From: Watersipora subatra | Lineage: Eukaryota; Bryozoa; Gymnolaemata; Cheilostomatida; Watersiporidae | Direction: 5' to 3' | NCBI RefSeq assembly: GCF_963576615.1 | Contig: NC_088714.1 | Coordinates: forward strand, 39,284,572 to 39,348,571 | Length of the DNA stretch: 64,000 nucleotides | Part shown: piece after piece, positions 12,016-23,245 of the stretch | Layout of the letters: each line of letters opens with the position of its first letter | How positions within the stretch are numbered: the first letter of the stretch is position 1 | Position numbers and translations under genes: made by a program | The notes under the pieces: model-generated | Seen by the model: only the letters and a program-made list of their open reading frames with translations | Database searches by the model: none | What the model was told of the DNA's origin: nothing

Positions 12016-13094
12016 TGATTGACCCTATGACATGATGCTTGCTTTGATATGAATGTACAAATTAATGTTCAAAATATGCATTTATTGTAACTTATCTCCG
12101 CAGAAGCCAAAACCAGAACAATGAAAAAAGCAAATGTTCATGTTGTGTATTCACTCACCACAACTTTACTCTCTCTGGCAGCAGGAAGAAGAATGCTTCC
12201 TTATACACCCTTCTCCATCTCTAGTCAGCTATTCCTTAGCTTTATCAATAAGCTGAGAAAGCTACATAATCCTGCAAGACTGTGTGAAAGGCTTTGCCTC
12301 CCAAAGCCTATCTGGCTCTCTTAGCCCAAGTTCCTGTAACATAGTCAGACGCACAAGAGACGCCTGCATACTCAACATACCCTTTTTTCTTTGAAGCCTG
12401 AACATAGGACCTTGCTAAAAACCCAGCTAAACTATAGGCAATAATTTTTTGTTAAATATCAGTTTTACAGCAAACCATAGATATAGTAAACCCTAGATTG
12501 GCCAATAGCTATTATTACAATGAAGCAAAAGTGAGGCATATAATTGGCTGTTGTTCTCACGGCGTTACGTCGCAGTGATGTACATCATTGCAACAGCGCC
12601 TTCAGCTGAGCAATGAGTTTAGTAGTGAAAGAATGCTTGTCATACTAGTTTGTAAGTCATAAACGTCACAATAAAACCAAATTCTTGGTGAAATGTCATC
12701 AGAGGAGACTACAAGACCCCAGGTATGTGAACCCACAATACAAATTTTAAATATTTGGTGAACCTAACCTTTGCCTGTGTACTGTACCATTGGTTCACGT
12801 TGTAAGAAACTACTGGAAACAAACTAACTACCAACTCAACTGAACTTACTTGTCTTATCATGGTCTCATAACAACGAACATAGCTTTCTATGATTATTCT
12901 GAATTGAAAGCGAAGTGAATGAATGCTTGGGACTATCATAAGAAAGAGTGTCTTGACTGGTTACAACAACGCATATTACAAACTTGTCTCTCAGCTGATA
13001 GGGTTGTAATTTAATAATAGGGTTGTAATTTAGCTTGGCGTGATTGATCAAATGCCTTTTTGTATCATTCCAAGTAATGTAATGATATTTATTC

Positions 13095-13096
<2 letters not shown>

Positions 13097-13189
<93 letters not shown>
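13097..13189. repeat. (TA)n microsatellite
   Basis: About 93 bp of nearly uninterrupted AT dinucleotides inside the P-like element, directly upstream of the THAP remnant. Confidence 0.97.
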
Positions 13190-13191
<2 letters not shown>

Positions 13192-13225
13192 CAATGTTTA
13201 GGCTAAGAAAAAGTCAAGCCCCAGC

Positions 13226-13780
13226 TGGTGCTGTGCCTAAGGATGTTCAAGCAATCCTGAGGAATGCCCAGATCTGGCGTTTCACTGCTTTCCAAACGAG
13301 AAACGAGCTGAAACCCGTAAGGCTTGGGTAAACGCGGTGCAAAGACAGGATTGGACTCCAACATCAAGCTTTGTATTATGCAGTCGACATTTTCAGAAAG
13401 ACTGCTACAAGGTTCCACCAGGTATTGGAAGAAAACAAATGCTAAAATCTGACGCAATACCTACAATATTTACAGCTTATCCAACCTACCTTCAGCCAAA
13501 AGCTGTGAAAAGACAGACACCAACCATAAAAACAGAAACCTACTGAATCATGGAAGAACATCTCAGACAGCAGCCAGCACCATAATGCCTGACCCTGAAA
13601 ATATTACACCTGGTGATACTGCTATCCATGATGAGCAACCTGCAGCTTCTAACAATCAGGACACACCTACAGCCTCGACAACGAGCTGCCAACGTGGTGG
13701 TAAACCTAAACAGCCTGCTGTCACACGTATCTCAATATTAAAAAAAAAGAATCAAAACTCTACAGCAGAGAGTTATTAGT
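13226..13780 (+). pseudogene. Broken THAP-domain (P-type transposase N-terminus)
   Basis: The reading frame gives WCCA-stop-GCSSNPEECPDL, then FHCFPNEK, KAWVNAVQR, FVLCSRHF and a C-terminal PTIF. This is the C2CH pattern of a THAP zinc finger (Cys…Cys, then Cys-x2-His in LCSRHF). THAP domains bind DNA and form the N-terminus of P-element transposases. A TAA at 13238-13240 interrupts the first zinc-ligand loop. The frame then stops at 13546 and resumes in other frames (PGDTAIHDEQ, then RISILKKK shifting to RIKTLQQRV across a poly-A run near 13740). The catalytic region is absent. An exon border at CTAAG|GA could avoid the stop, but the later frame breaks argue for decay. Confidence 0.8.
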
Positions 13781-14437
13781 TTAATTTCTATTTGGTCACT
13801 CTTTGTATTATCAATGATATGGAAGCTTCTAAATCATTGGTATTATCCGTTACCATGTGTCTAAGATTTTTGCCTTTCTTATCCAAAGTCAGTTTTATAT
13901 ATTATCAGTAAAATATGCAGTCTCACATGCATAAACTATGGAATAATTGTGCAGGTTTTAGTGCCAAGTCAATAGGAATTCATAGATCAGCTGATTCACT
14001 TTACACATCACCATGACGTTGCGTCATGCTAATTATAGGCCTCACTTGTTTCAATTATTCGCATATCTAGGGTTTACTATATCTATGCAGCAAACTAATT
14101 TTCACAGCTCTCTATGTCTATGAAGTTTAATCGTGAAAAAATCTAAACGCAGTGTTCAGTCCAGACAAATAAATATTCGTACATATTATTGGAAAACAGA
14201 AGTTTTCTACTCTTGTATGTACAAGAGAGGATAGCTCCAAAGTATATGTACACTAAGGATTTTTATTGATATCAACATGCAAATATGTTTGAAAAGATCA
14301 ACATGTAAAATGCAAAGATATTTGACAGCAGACATATGGCTTGATGTTGCAAGTAGCTTTATCAAACAGTCAGCAGTTAGCGTGTTGATGTAAGAGTATT
14401 TGATGTATTATAAAATGATGACGAATATCAATATGTT

Positions 14438-14662
14438 TCATACAACTGTGTGAAACAGGGTTGCCATTGCATGGCGATATAGCAGATAGGTTGGCGCAAT
14501 GACATTGATAGAGTTCTGCTTCATATCAAAAGACTTACAGAAGGAGTGAGGGTAGATCATTTCCTTGGTGGCATAAGAAATAGACATGTACTTGGCCTTG
14601 GTGAATGACAGTGCTGCTGTGCTTTGCTTGCTGGATTTCCAGCTGATTGGCGCACTGTTCAC
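14438..14662 (-). pseudogene. Copia RNase H fragment
   Basis: The translation contains ISWKSSKQSTAALSFTKAKY and MSISYATKEMIY, the well-known Copia RNase H signature (normally WkSkkQ…ST.aEyial). The family Ser-Thr-Glu-Ala-Glu has become FTKAK here, so the catalytic Glu is lost. It is a remnant with no complete protein around it. Confidence 0.85.
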
Positions 14663-14984
14663 ACGGAGTGTGAAGACGTAACCTGTTGTAGATCACCTGT
14701 CATCGTTGTAGAAGGTACATGTAGCGCCGAACTTATGAGTTGTTCTCATGTCGGGTTGTTGTCCACAGAATAAGTCACAGAATTTGTTGGTAACCGTGGT
14801 TGCGTAAGTAGGTTGCATACTTCACAGCACATAGCCACAGCATTTTCGAAAAACCTACTTTGGTAATGAGACATCGCCGCATTTTCATCGATGTTTTCCA
14901 TGATCGTTTGGCATTCCTATTTTGTTATGGGCTGTGAGGCGCAGTAGTTGTTTGTTTAATTCCTCTGTCCAGTAGTACTAGTCA

Positions 14985-15355
14985 GAAAGCTTGCCCAGTG
15001 TATTCGCCTCCATTGTCAGAGTGTATCTCTTTTACTTGACCAACCAGATCTACAGCACTCGGGAGCGCTTTTACCACGGCTGTTGCTTAGTCCTTGTGTT
15101 GCAGGCAGTAAGTGAACTGCATAGAAGAACATTCATCAACAAAATTGACCAGGTAGCAGTATCTTTCACGTGATGGGAAAAGAATCCAGCTTCATCATGT
15201 GAGTTGGCGGATCGTCTTCAGATTTAGGGCATCTCGGCATTTTGCTTTCTTTGCAGGTGACACATGTCGTGACTTGCTTGGTTGATTTGGCAACTTTCAT
15301 ACTCTTTGTGTCACCAGATAGTTTACAGCAAGCTAAATTCTACATTTCCATGTAT
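14985..15355 (-). pseudogene. Copia integrase fragment
   Basis: The minus strand reads CVTCKESKMPRCP, which resembles the Cys pair of the integrase zinc finger, then RYCYLVNFVDECSSMQFTY and LQHKD, then IHSDNGGEYTG with the second Asp of the DDE triad. Two in-frame stops and one frame shift lie between these pieces, so the integrase is dead. Confidence 0.8.
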
Positions 15356-15529
15356 AGCATTCAAGGGGTTCGTTCATAAAAAAAACTAAACAGAGTGTTT
15401 AATCCGCAAGGACAACTGAGCGTAAAACATATTATTACAAAACACGAATTGTTTACTCCTGTATGCATAAAAGAGATAACTCTAAAGTACAATATATACA
15501 CTCGGTTTTTTTATTGCTATCTACAATAT

Positions 15530-16345
15530 AGTCATATCATGTACAGTCACACCCTGTACCATAAATAGTCATGTTATGGATCATGTATAGTCACATACTG
15601 TACTATATATAGTCATACCATGTATTGTGCATAGTCACATGCTGTACCATATATAGTCATACGATGTATTGTGTTTAGTCACACTCTGTACCCATATATA
15701 GTCATACTATGTATCATGTATAGTCACATACTGTACCATATATAGTCATACGATGTATTGTGTTTGGTCACACTCTGTACCATATATAGTCATACTATGT
15801 ATCATGTATAGTCACATACTGTACCATATATAGACATACAATGTATTGTGTATATTCACACTCTGTACCATATATAGTCATACCATGTATTATGTATAGT
15901 CACATACTGTACCATATATAGTCATAATCAGTATCGTGTATAGTCACACTCTGTACCATATATAGTCATACTATGTATCATGTATAGTCACATACTGTAC
16001 CATATATAGTCATGTCATACAATGTATTGTGTATAGTCACACTCTGTACCATATATAGTCATACTATGTATTGTGTATAGTCACATACTGTACCATATAT
16101 AGTCATACGATGTATTGTGTTTAGTCACACTCTGTACCATACATAGTCATATTATGTGTCGTGTATAGTCACATACTGTACCATATACAGTCATACCATG
16201 TATTGTATATAGTCACACTCTGTACCATATATAGTCATACAATGTACTATGTATTGTGTATAGTCACATACTGTACCATATATAGTCATACCATGTATTA
16301 TGTATAGTCACACTTTGTACCATACATAGTCATACTATGTATTAA
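15530..16345. repeat. 22/44-bp minisatellite
   Basis: Alternating half-units TAGTCACACTCTGTACCATA and TATAGTCATACTATGTATTG make a 44-bp dimer repeated about 18 times. The motif TAGTCA occurs in every half-unit. Confidence 0.93.
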
Positions 16346-16817
16346 TGCCTCAGCCAAGAATTGCTGTTTGTCAACAAGGTTGGAAAACCATTGCTGTCTT
16401 ATCTTTCAAACTTGGGGTTTCTATAAAAAAGATTTTGAAAGTCCTATTTTTGCTCTGACAATGTTCTTAAATTAGAAAACACATATTAAGCATCTGCTCA
16501 ATAGTTAAGCAACGAATTTCTTCAATCTGTTAAAGAGAAAATAAAACTGCTCTAAATATTGAAATTAAGTTCATTTCTCACATTGTTTGTCAAATACTTT
16601 TTACCGCAATCACATCTGTTGCTCATTGTATGCACTCATATAAGTACACTGCATTACGGGCTTATACACTTTTTAACACTTGTTCTGTTATTTATATAGC
16701 AATTCTTTAGCACTTCTGTTACTGCTGTTTAATCATAAATAACAATAACTACATGTAGGTAAGCTTACTAATCATATGACTGACTAAGAAGCATCATGCT
16801 TTATATATACGGATAGC

Positions 16818-17031
16818 ATCAACTAACATGCCATTCCTTCCAGCATCAACTAACACGCCATTCCTTCCAACATCAACTAACACTCCATTCCTTCCAGCAT
16901 CAACTAACACGCCATTCCTTCCAACATCAACTAACACGCCATTCTTTCCAGCATCAACTAACACGTCATTCCTTCCAACATCAACTAACACTCCATTCCT
17001 TCCAGCATCAACTAACCCGCCATTCCTTTAA
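16818..17031. repeat. 27-bp minisatellite
   Basis: The unit CCATTCCTTCCAGCATCAAC plus TAACACG is repeated about eight times, alternating CAGCATC and CAACATC. Being a multiple of three it is open on both strands (PFLPASTNT / GVLVDVGRN). There is no sign that it is translated. Confidence 0.9.
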
Positions 17032-18310
17032 TTACTAAATTGTTTAGTATGCTTTAGATGTACCATACTATTTTCTATAAGCCTGTTTATTAAGTAGAAG
17101 TATATATACGCATTACATTCTTACGTATTTTATAAATACCATGGGTTTTGTCTTCAGGTGCTGTTCTACCACAGACTTTAGAGCTTTTAGATTACAAAAG
17201 CAACCATTATAAGCAGTTGTAAGAAATTGCAGCTGTGAAATGCAGAATTGATAATTAACTATTTTGAATCACCACTAAATTTAGTCAACTTGTTGAAAAC
17301 TAAAAAGTGTTCAAGTGTAGATTTTATCCTGATATGAGTCAACTATTTCCTCGTGCACTTTGGCACACTGAAGTAATCTTTCAGGAATTTATTAATGACA
17401 CACGAGCGATGTGCGTAACATCTATCGTCATTGAATGGATGATTGCTACACCTGAAGCTGACCACGCGGAACAAGTGAGAGTAGTATTATTTGCAGAGGC
17501 ACCAACAAACAAAGAAGCCAGCTAAAGCAGCTATAGGTAAGCACAGTTTTCACCTTCTTCATATTCACACTAGTTCTGAATTCTCGGGGCAAGTAGGATG
17601 GTAAACTAATCATCCTATATCAGCAAGCATTGATAAGCACTGAATAGTTTATTTACTTTGTATGTAGGTTTACAGAGAGTACGTAATATTCCTTTATACA
17701 ATCTATACTTACTGAGTAGTCAAATCTAGAAGAGCAGCGTTATTTATAATATGTATGTTATCAGGGTCAGGCTTTAGACCTAGCCGCCTTACAAAAACTC
17801 CAGTTTTGCGTGGAACTCCCAGATCACAGCATATTCTCTGTTTTGAGTTTGTTTTACTGATACTAGTTGCTATGCAGATACAACTTTAGAGTTTTCTTGC
17901 ATTCATATGAAGATATGTTATCCATTTTTTCAATTGTCAAAACTGAAAAAAGTTGATCAAAATGCTTGAATACAAAGAGAGCCTGCCAAGCCACTAAATG
18001 CTACATTGAATTTCAATATCACCTGACCAGACACTGCTCCACTTCATTGCTTCAGTGCTTTAATGGTACGAGTCAAAAAGCCTTTCCTTGCATCGATTAC
18101 GCCTTCAGCTATGAGAACTAGAAAAATAAACTGCTGAAATACTTACTGAGTTACTGAAGATCAGCAGCAGTGGTGCAGTAGCAAAATGTGTTGTTTTGCA
18201 ATAAGAATTTCCCAGTTAAAATAAATAGTGAGTGTTTATATTTGAATCATAACACACCACACTATTTCAATAACAAAACACATTTTTTGCTTAATAAACA
18301 CCTTCTTTGT
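17032..18310. other. Stretch without a supportable gene
   Basis: A 72-codon ORF at 17307-17525 has no recognisable motif, starts at a non-ATG codon and shows no clear splice context. Nothing else stands out. Confidence 0.5.
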
Positions 18311-18317
18311 AGACAAT

Positions 18318-18598
18318 GTTTCCTTATTGGGACAAACTGTCTCCTTATGAAGACAAAACATCTTCTTCTAGGACAAAAGGTCTATATATGGACAAACTGT
18401 CTCCTTATGGAGACAAAACGTCTTCTTCTAGGACAAAATGTCTATATATGGACAAACTATCTCCTTGTGGAGACAAAACGTCTTCTAGGACAAAATGTCT
18501 ATATATGGACAAAATCTCTTCTTATGGAGACAAAACGTTTTCTTCTAGGACAAAATGTCTCTATATGAACAAAATGTCTTCTTTTGGAACAAAGGAAA
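18318..18598. repeat. 60-bp minisatellite
   Basis: Four to five units contain GACAAACTGTCTCCTTATGG and CGTCTTCTTCTAGGACAAAA. Each unit is built from shorter GGACAAA…GTCT modules with inverted character (TGTCTCC / GGAGACA). The open frames through it follow from the period of 60. Confidence 0.88.
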
Positions 18599-19744
18599 CC
18601 AACGTTTCTGTCTAGTCTTAAATAAGCGGAGGCGCAAAACAGAGTTATATGGAAGTCAGTAACAAAGCGTGAAGCATAAGACAGTCGTTGTCGAAATGAT
18701 CAATTTTCAAGAGATAGAGAGACTCTTGCATAACCAACCTAAGGGGGGTGATGCTCATTTGACAAGCAGAATTCTACATAGTAGAACTATAATATAATTA
18801 TACTATCAATTTCATTTAATGGGACAGCTAATTTAAGTAAATTGGGAGTTGCAATCTCTTAAACTCTTGCATCGGGAATGACTGTCTGTAGGAATTGTTA
18901 TCGTGAAGACGTCTCTCCTGTCCTCACTATCAGTGTTGTTGGTTCTGCGAAATGTAGCAAAGTGCATCCAGGTTTCGAAGCAACAAGATTGGAGTTGGTG
19001 TGAATAACTATTGGGGGCTCAAAGTAGTTTATAGGCTTTACTAGAGTGTAAAACATTGTTTCCATTTTGAACTGCATCTACCAATCACGGCAATGATAAC
19101 TATGCCCCATTAACTGTGCCAATAATATTAGAAACATAGGCAGTGGTAGCCTTATTTTTCGCAGAAGAGTATTTTCTTCCGCGGTTTATAAATAGGTGCA
19201 GCATCTGACAACACCTAATTGCGTGTTGCTCAACTGTATATGAACTGAACAGCATTTGCACGTGATGGATAAATGTTCATGTCAGTTCAACTACTGATAT
19301 TCAAATACAAGGAGTTGTTTGCTCATTGGTACTATCAAAAAGATAAAGGCACAGTTATATGTTTCAAAGGTAGCAATGGACTATTGTTTAAAGCATGTTT
19401 GCAAACTATTCAAAAATATTTACTTAAAATTTAAAAGAAAACAATTATTGAGCATGTTGATAAACTATAACATGACAAATTGACTGTGTCATTCGTTTGT
19501 GGTTGGCTTAATAGAAGAGGCAACTTTGGTATTCTTTATATCAAAACTAAAAGTCTGATAAGACACATCAAAGTGCTAAGTTTTAGAGAAAGCTACCTTT
19601 TGATAGCAGTATCTCAAAATTCCTTGTGTCCCTCAATCAACAAATAAAACCTTTATTACATCATCTAATTGCATGATAAACGATACCTACTAGCTTGTGT
19701 CGCAATAGCCTGACAATAGCCTGTGTTTTAGTGCCAAGACAGTC

Positions 19745-20078
19745 ATGGAGCCAAACAAGGATGAAGAAACGAGTGTAGGTAAATGTTCCTTACCTTGTAA
19801 TATTGGAAGCTCATTTCGCAATTAACCTACCTCTATGGCTAGACACAAAATACAACTTACCAGTATATCAGCGTTTCCGGTCTACTTTGATGCTCTCTAG
19901 CCAATTCTATCAGATATGACAAAGATCAAAACTAATATTTACATCTCTACAACTATATCAGCATTTTGGCACTATTTTTGTCAATTACCAAGTCTGCTTT
20001 AGGAAGTTGAAAGCAAAAATGAGATGCTATTAATTCTTACTGTTAATTTAATGTGTCAGCAATGTGTCAGCAATGTGT

Positions 20079-20174
<96 letters not shown>

Positions 20175-22287
20175 TAGAGGAGAGAGAGAGAGGAGAGAGA
20201 GGAGAGAGAGAAGAGGAGAGAGAGAAGAGAAAGGAGAGGAGAGAGAGAAGAGAAAGGAGAGGAGAGAGAGGAGAGAGAGGAGCGAGAGGAGAGGAGAGAG
20301 AGGAGAGAGAGGAGAGAGAGGAGAGAGAGAGGAGAGAGAGAGAGGAGAGAGAGGAGAGAGCGAAGAGAGAGGAGAGAGAGAAGAGAGAGGAGAGAGAGGA
20401 GAGAGAGAGAGAGAGAGAGTCAGTGACTGTACACAAGTAATAAGTACACAAAGTGAGAGCATCAACTGTAAGTGGCTAGCTGTCTTCACATTTGAAAAAG
20501 GTATTCTTGCTGAATACCATAACATAGAGGAATTGGCTCATTTAAAATTAGTCACAGTGGAACTCCAAAGATGATCAGCTCAAAACCTTAAAGCTTTGCT
20601 AGACAAAATTTGGCCACTACAAACCAAACTAACAATATTTTCTTTAAGGGTTGGCGTGGTTGAATCCAAAAGCATATTTTTAAATAACGGCATGATTTTT
20701 TTAACTTCCTGTTTCTTTTGTGTCATGCATCTGCCATCTTCTCACAATTATTTAGAGAAGTTCATTCGCTGCACTTAGGTTCGGAGTTGTCACATCAGTT
20801 AGCCATGAGCTACAATGTAGTTTAAAATGAGATTTTCTCATAGCTACAGATATATGAACAGTCGGATATTTTTAGAGACAAGAATTGACCAGCCACCAGC
20901 GTATGAAAGCTTGAAACCATTACCTTCTGATACCGCAACCAGATACGTTACAGTATACAGCTATGTAGCTCCAGTGCAATCCAGAGCTGATGGTCACCAG
21001 GTCGAGGCAGCGTATGATGATCAGGAGTTAAAACCCGAGCCTGCCTATATTGGTCCTGACTATTTGGAACCTGATAGAAATGCTGCTTCAGTCCACCAAC
21101 CTATATCGAGAGAAAACAGATATGAGTCTATGAGGAGTCCTCATGAGAATGCCTATGAGTCATATGAGGTAGGAAGAACCATTTGTCTCGTGTGCAAACA
21201 AAAATACAGTCTACAGATTAGAGTGCTTTCAGATCTGTTATGTCTCACTATCTCAGGTTCATGCAAACTATCTCTTACCTATAAAGTTGGAGTTGTTTGC
21301 TCCTTTTTCAATGCGCAACCAGCCATACAGCAATTGTTTTAGTAAGTAGAGGAAGGCCTGTAACGCGCTTAAAACAACTTCAATTTTGGAAATTTCCAGT
21401 CACGTGTGTTACACGCCAAGCGGTCAATTGCATTAACTTACAAACTTTAAATACTGAACACAATCTATGGCCTATCTGATGATGTGTCACTGTTATGGTA
21501 TGATGTTCCCGTACGAACATGTATACCAATTATCACAACAAATACTATAATTCCTTGATGATTATATACAACATAATTTTGAAAGCCATAGACATAGCCC
21601 ACATAGGTAAAAGCTCTTACTATGATGGTGTACAAGACGGGGGCCTAAGGCTCGTGCTCTTCTTTATGTAAAGCTGTAATATTGCACACTAATTCCCCTC
21701 TTGTATACCACTAATACGCAATTCTGGTAAACGTTGAATTTTTAATCTTAGTTAAAAAATTAGTGTAGCTTGTATTTTTATTTTGTTACAGTGTCACTCG
21801 TATGACTACCCAGAAAATCCTAATAATGTAGATGCTATAATACCACCGACACTTCCATCTTCAGAGAACAGAAGACAACTCCCAACTGTTAGTCAGGTAT
21901 AGTCTATTTGTGAACGCTTTTTACCTTATCGTTCAAGCTTATTTGAATTTAAGGATTTTTATTTTTTGTTTTTATTTTCAGAGAGTTGCGGCTAATGCAG
22001 AAGCGACCCCTCAATCAACACAGCCTAAAACTTGGTTGGCGTGGAGTATAGTAACACTTGTGGTACTGTGCATACCACTAGGCATTCCAGCTACAATACT
22101 CTCCATTCTCTCAGCTCGAGACTATAAACAAGGAAAATATTCCTCTGCAAAGAAGAAGGCTACCGCTGCCTTTGTTCTTAATATTATTGGCACAGTTATT
22201 GGAGGCGTAGCTATCATTGCTGTGATCGGAGTTGCGGTCTTAGTCGCGGGGCTAGTGGCTTGTTGTTCAGCTGCTTCAAGTTCTTAG
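19745..22287 (+). CDS. CD225/dispanin-type membrane protein with PPAY motif
   Basis: Four phase-matched exons: 19745-19778 (ATG, MEPNKDEETSV), 20876-21168, 21792-21896 and 21982-22287 (stop TAG). Together they encode 245 residues. The N-terminal ~165 residues are cytosolic-looking, Tyr/Pro/Glu-rich and contain QPPAYES, a PPxY motif that in known proteins binds WW domains, plus repeated YES/YESY tyrosine motifs. The C-terminal exon carries a hydrophobic segment (WLAWSIVTLVVLCIPLGIPA), then a polar loop ARDYKQGKYSSAKKKA and a second hydrophobic segment. This is the CD225 arrangement of dispanins (IFITM/PRRT/SYNDIG relatives), whose members act at membranes and in vesicle trafficking or fusion control. 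The loop Gly and Ala/Lys pattern matches the family. The exact orthologue is not assignable. Confidence 0.85.
20083..20419. repeat. (GA)n-rich microsatellite in dispanin intron 1
   Basis: About 340 bp of GAGAGA with GGA and GCGA interruptions. It is a purine tract on the + strand. Long Arg/Glu and Ser/Leu ORFs on both strands here are artefacts. Confidence 0.97.
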
Positions 22288-22654
22288 TCACTTTAAAATA
22301 CATCATTATTGAAAGGAAAATATATTAAAATATATTATATAGTTTAGTAGCATTCGTTTCACTCGAGTAAAATGATGTTGTTCACAATGTAGAATTTACT
22401 CTCAGCTTCTATTCTCACTTGCCGGTAGACAAATGAAGCCAATTCCATTTGAGTTATCAAATAAGATGACATTCATAATTCTATGGAAAGCACTCATGTG
22501 TAAAAAAATGTTTCCTAATGTACGTGTGTGTTATATCAGATTTTTAATGACAATTCAATCTCATATGTAAGGCTCATATTTTGCATAAGTTTTTATGCTA
22601 ATATTTTCTTACAATTCACAGTTTTGTAATGTTTTTATAACTGTTAATTTAGTT

Positions 22655-22660
22655 AATAAA
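22655..22660 (+). promoter_or_regulatory. Candidate polyadenylation signal of the dispanin gene
   Basis: An AATAAA hexamer about 370 bp after the stop codon at 22287, in an AT-rich 3' region. It is the first clear AATAAA downstream. Confidence 0.5.
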
Positions 22661-22989
22661 TCATATACTTAAAATGCTATTTGAAACATCGCACGACTTG
22701 TCATTTTTATAAGTGCTTTGCAACTTCTTTGGCTAGCTAGTATATAACCAGAAGAGGGAGATTAAACGAACACCTCTGTTTATTGGTGATGGTTAGCGGG
22801 GCAAAGTCTAAAGAAGGGCAAGATAAGTTTTAGCATTTAATATCAAATTGTATGCCAAAGCTTTTGGTAAATTTAGGGTCGCTAATTTGCTCTGGTGTGC
22901 ACATCACAGACAGTCCTATTGAATCTAATATATTGTCAGAGAAAAGAGTAGGCTATAATAAACCATATACAGGTAGTACATATCTTCAA

Positions 22990-23245
22990 CCCTGTAACAC
23001 GGTTCACTCAATTTGACCTAAATAAAGAAAAAGCTCAATCTGTTTGACTTATATATAGAACAAAGCTCATTCTGTTTAACCTATATAAACAACAAAGCTA
23101 ACTATGTTTGACCTATATAAAGACCAAAGCTGAATTCGTTTGACTTTTATAAACAACATAGCTAACTTTATTTGACTTATATAAGGATCAAAGCTGAATC
23201 TGGTTAACTTATGTATACAACAAAACTTACTCTGTTTGACCTACA
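22990..23245. repeat. 32-bp minisatellite
   Basis: About eight units of GTTTGACCTATATAAAGAAC plus AAAGCTCAATCT with variation, just 3' of the dispanin gene. Confidence 0.87.

Larger units (their letters stand above)
12476..14087 (+). mobile_element. P-like transposon with exact 8-bp target duplication
   Basis: The terminal inverted repeats begin CATAGATATAGTAAACCCTA and match for about 24 bp, with weaker similarity inward for about 100 bp. The element is flanked by identical 8-bp direct repeats CAGCAAAC at 12468-12475 and 14088-14095. An 8-bp duplication, CA-starting termini and an internal THAP domain together fit the P-element superfamily; hAT also makes 8-bp duplications but is less consistent with the THAP content. 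The 1612-bp element is too short and too broken to encode a full transposase. A (TA)n tract sits just before the THAP remnant. Confidence 0.87.
14126..15526 (-). mobile_element. Decayed Ty1/Copia retrotransposon
   Basis: On the minus strand it reads integrase (near 15355-14985) and then RNase H (14662-14438), the Copia order, with most of the reverse transcriptase deleted. Two diverged direct repeats of about 150 bp at 14126-14275 and 15378-15526 share CTAAACRSAGTGTT, CATATTATT, CTCYTGTATG and TTTTTATTG motifs; they may be remnants of the two LTRs. The right copy abuts a minisatellite. Confidence 0.72.

Noticed and set aside
16794-17031. Overlapping repeats-encoded ORFs on both strands
   Set aside because: The 27-bp period makes both strands open; no start context, splice signals or domain.
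17307-17525. 72-codon ORF, possible exon
   Set aside because: Non-ATG start, no motif, no phase-compatible neighbours found.
20053-20574. Arg/Glu-rich and Ser/Leu-rich ORFs
   Set aside because: They come from the (GA)n microsatellite in intron 1 of the dispanin gene.
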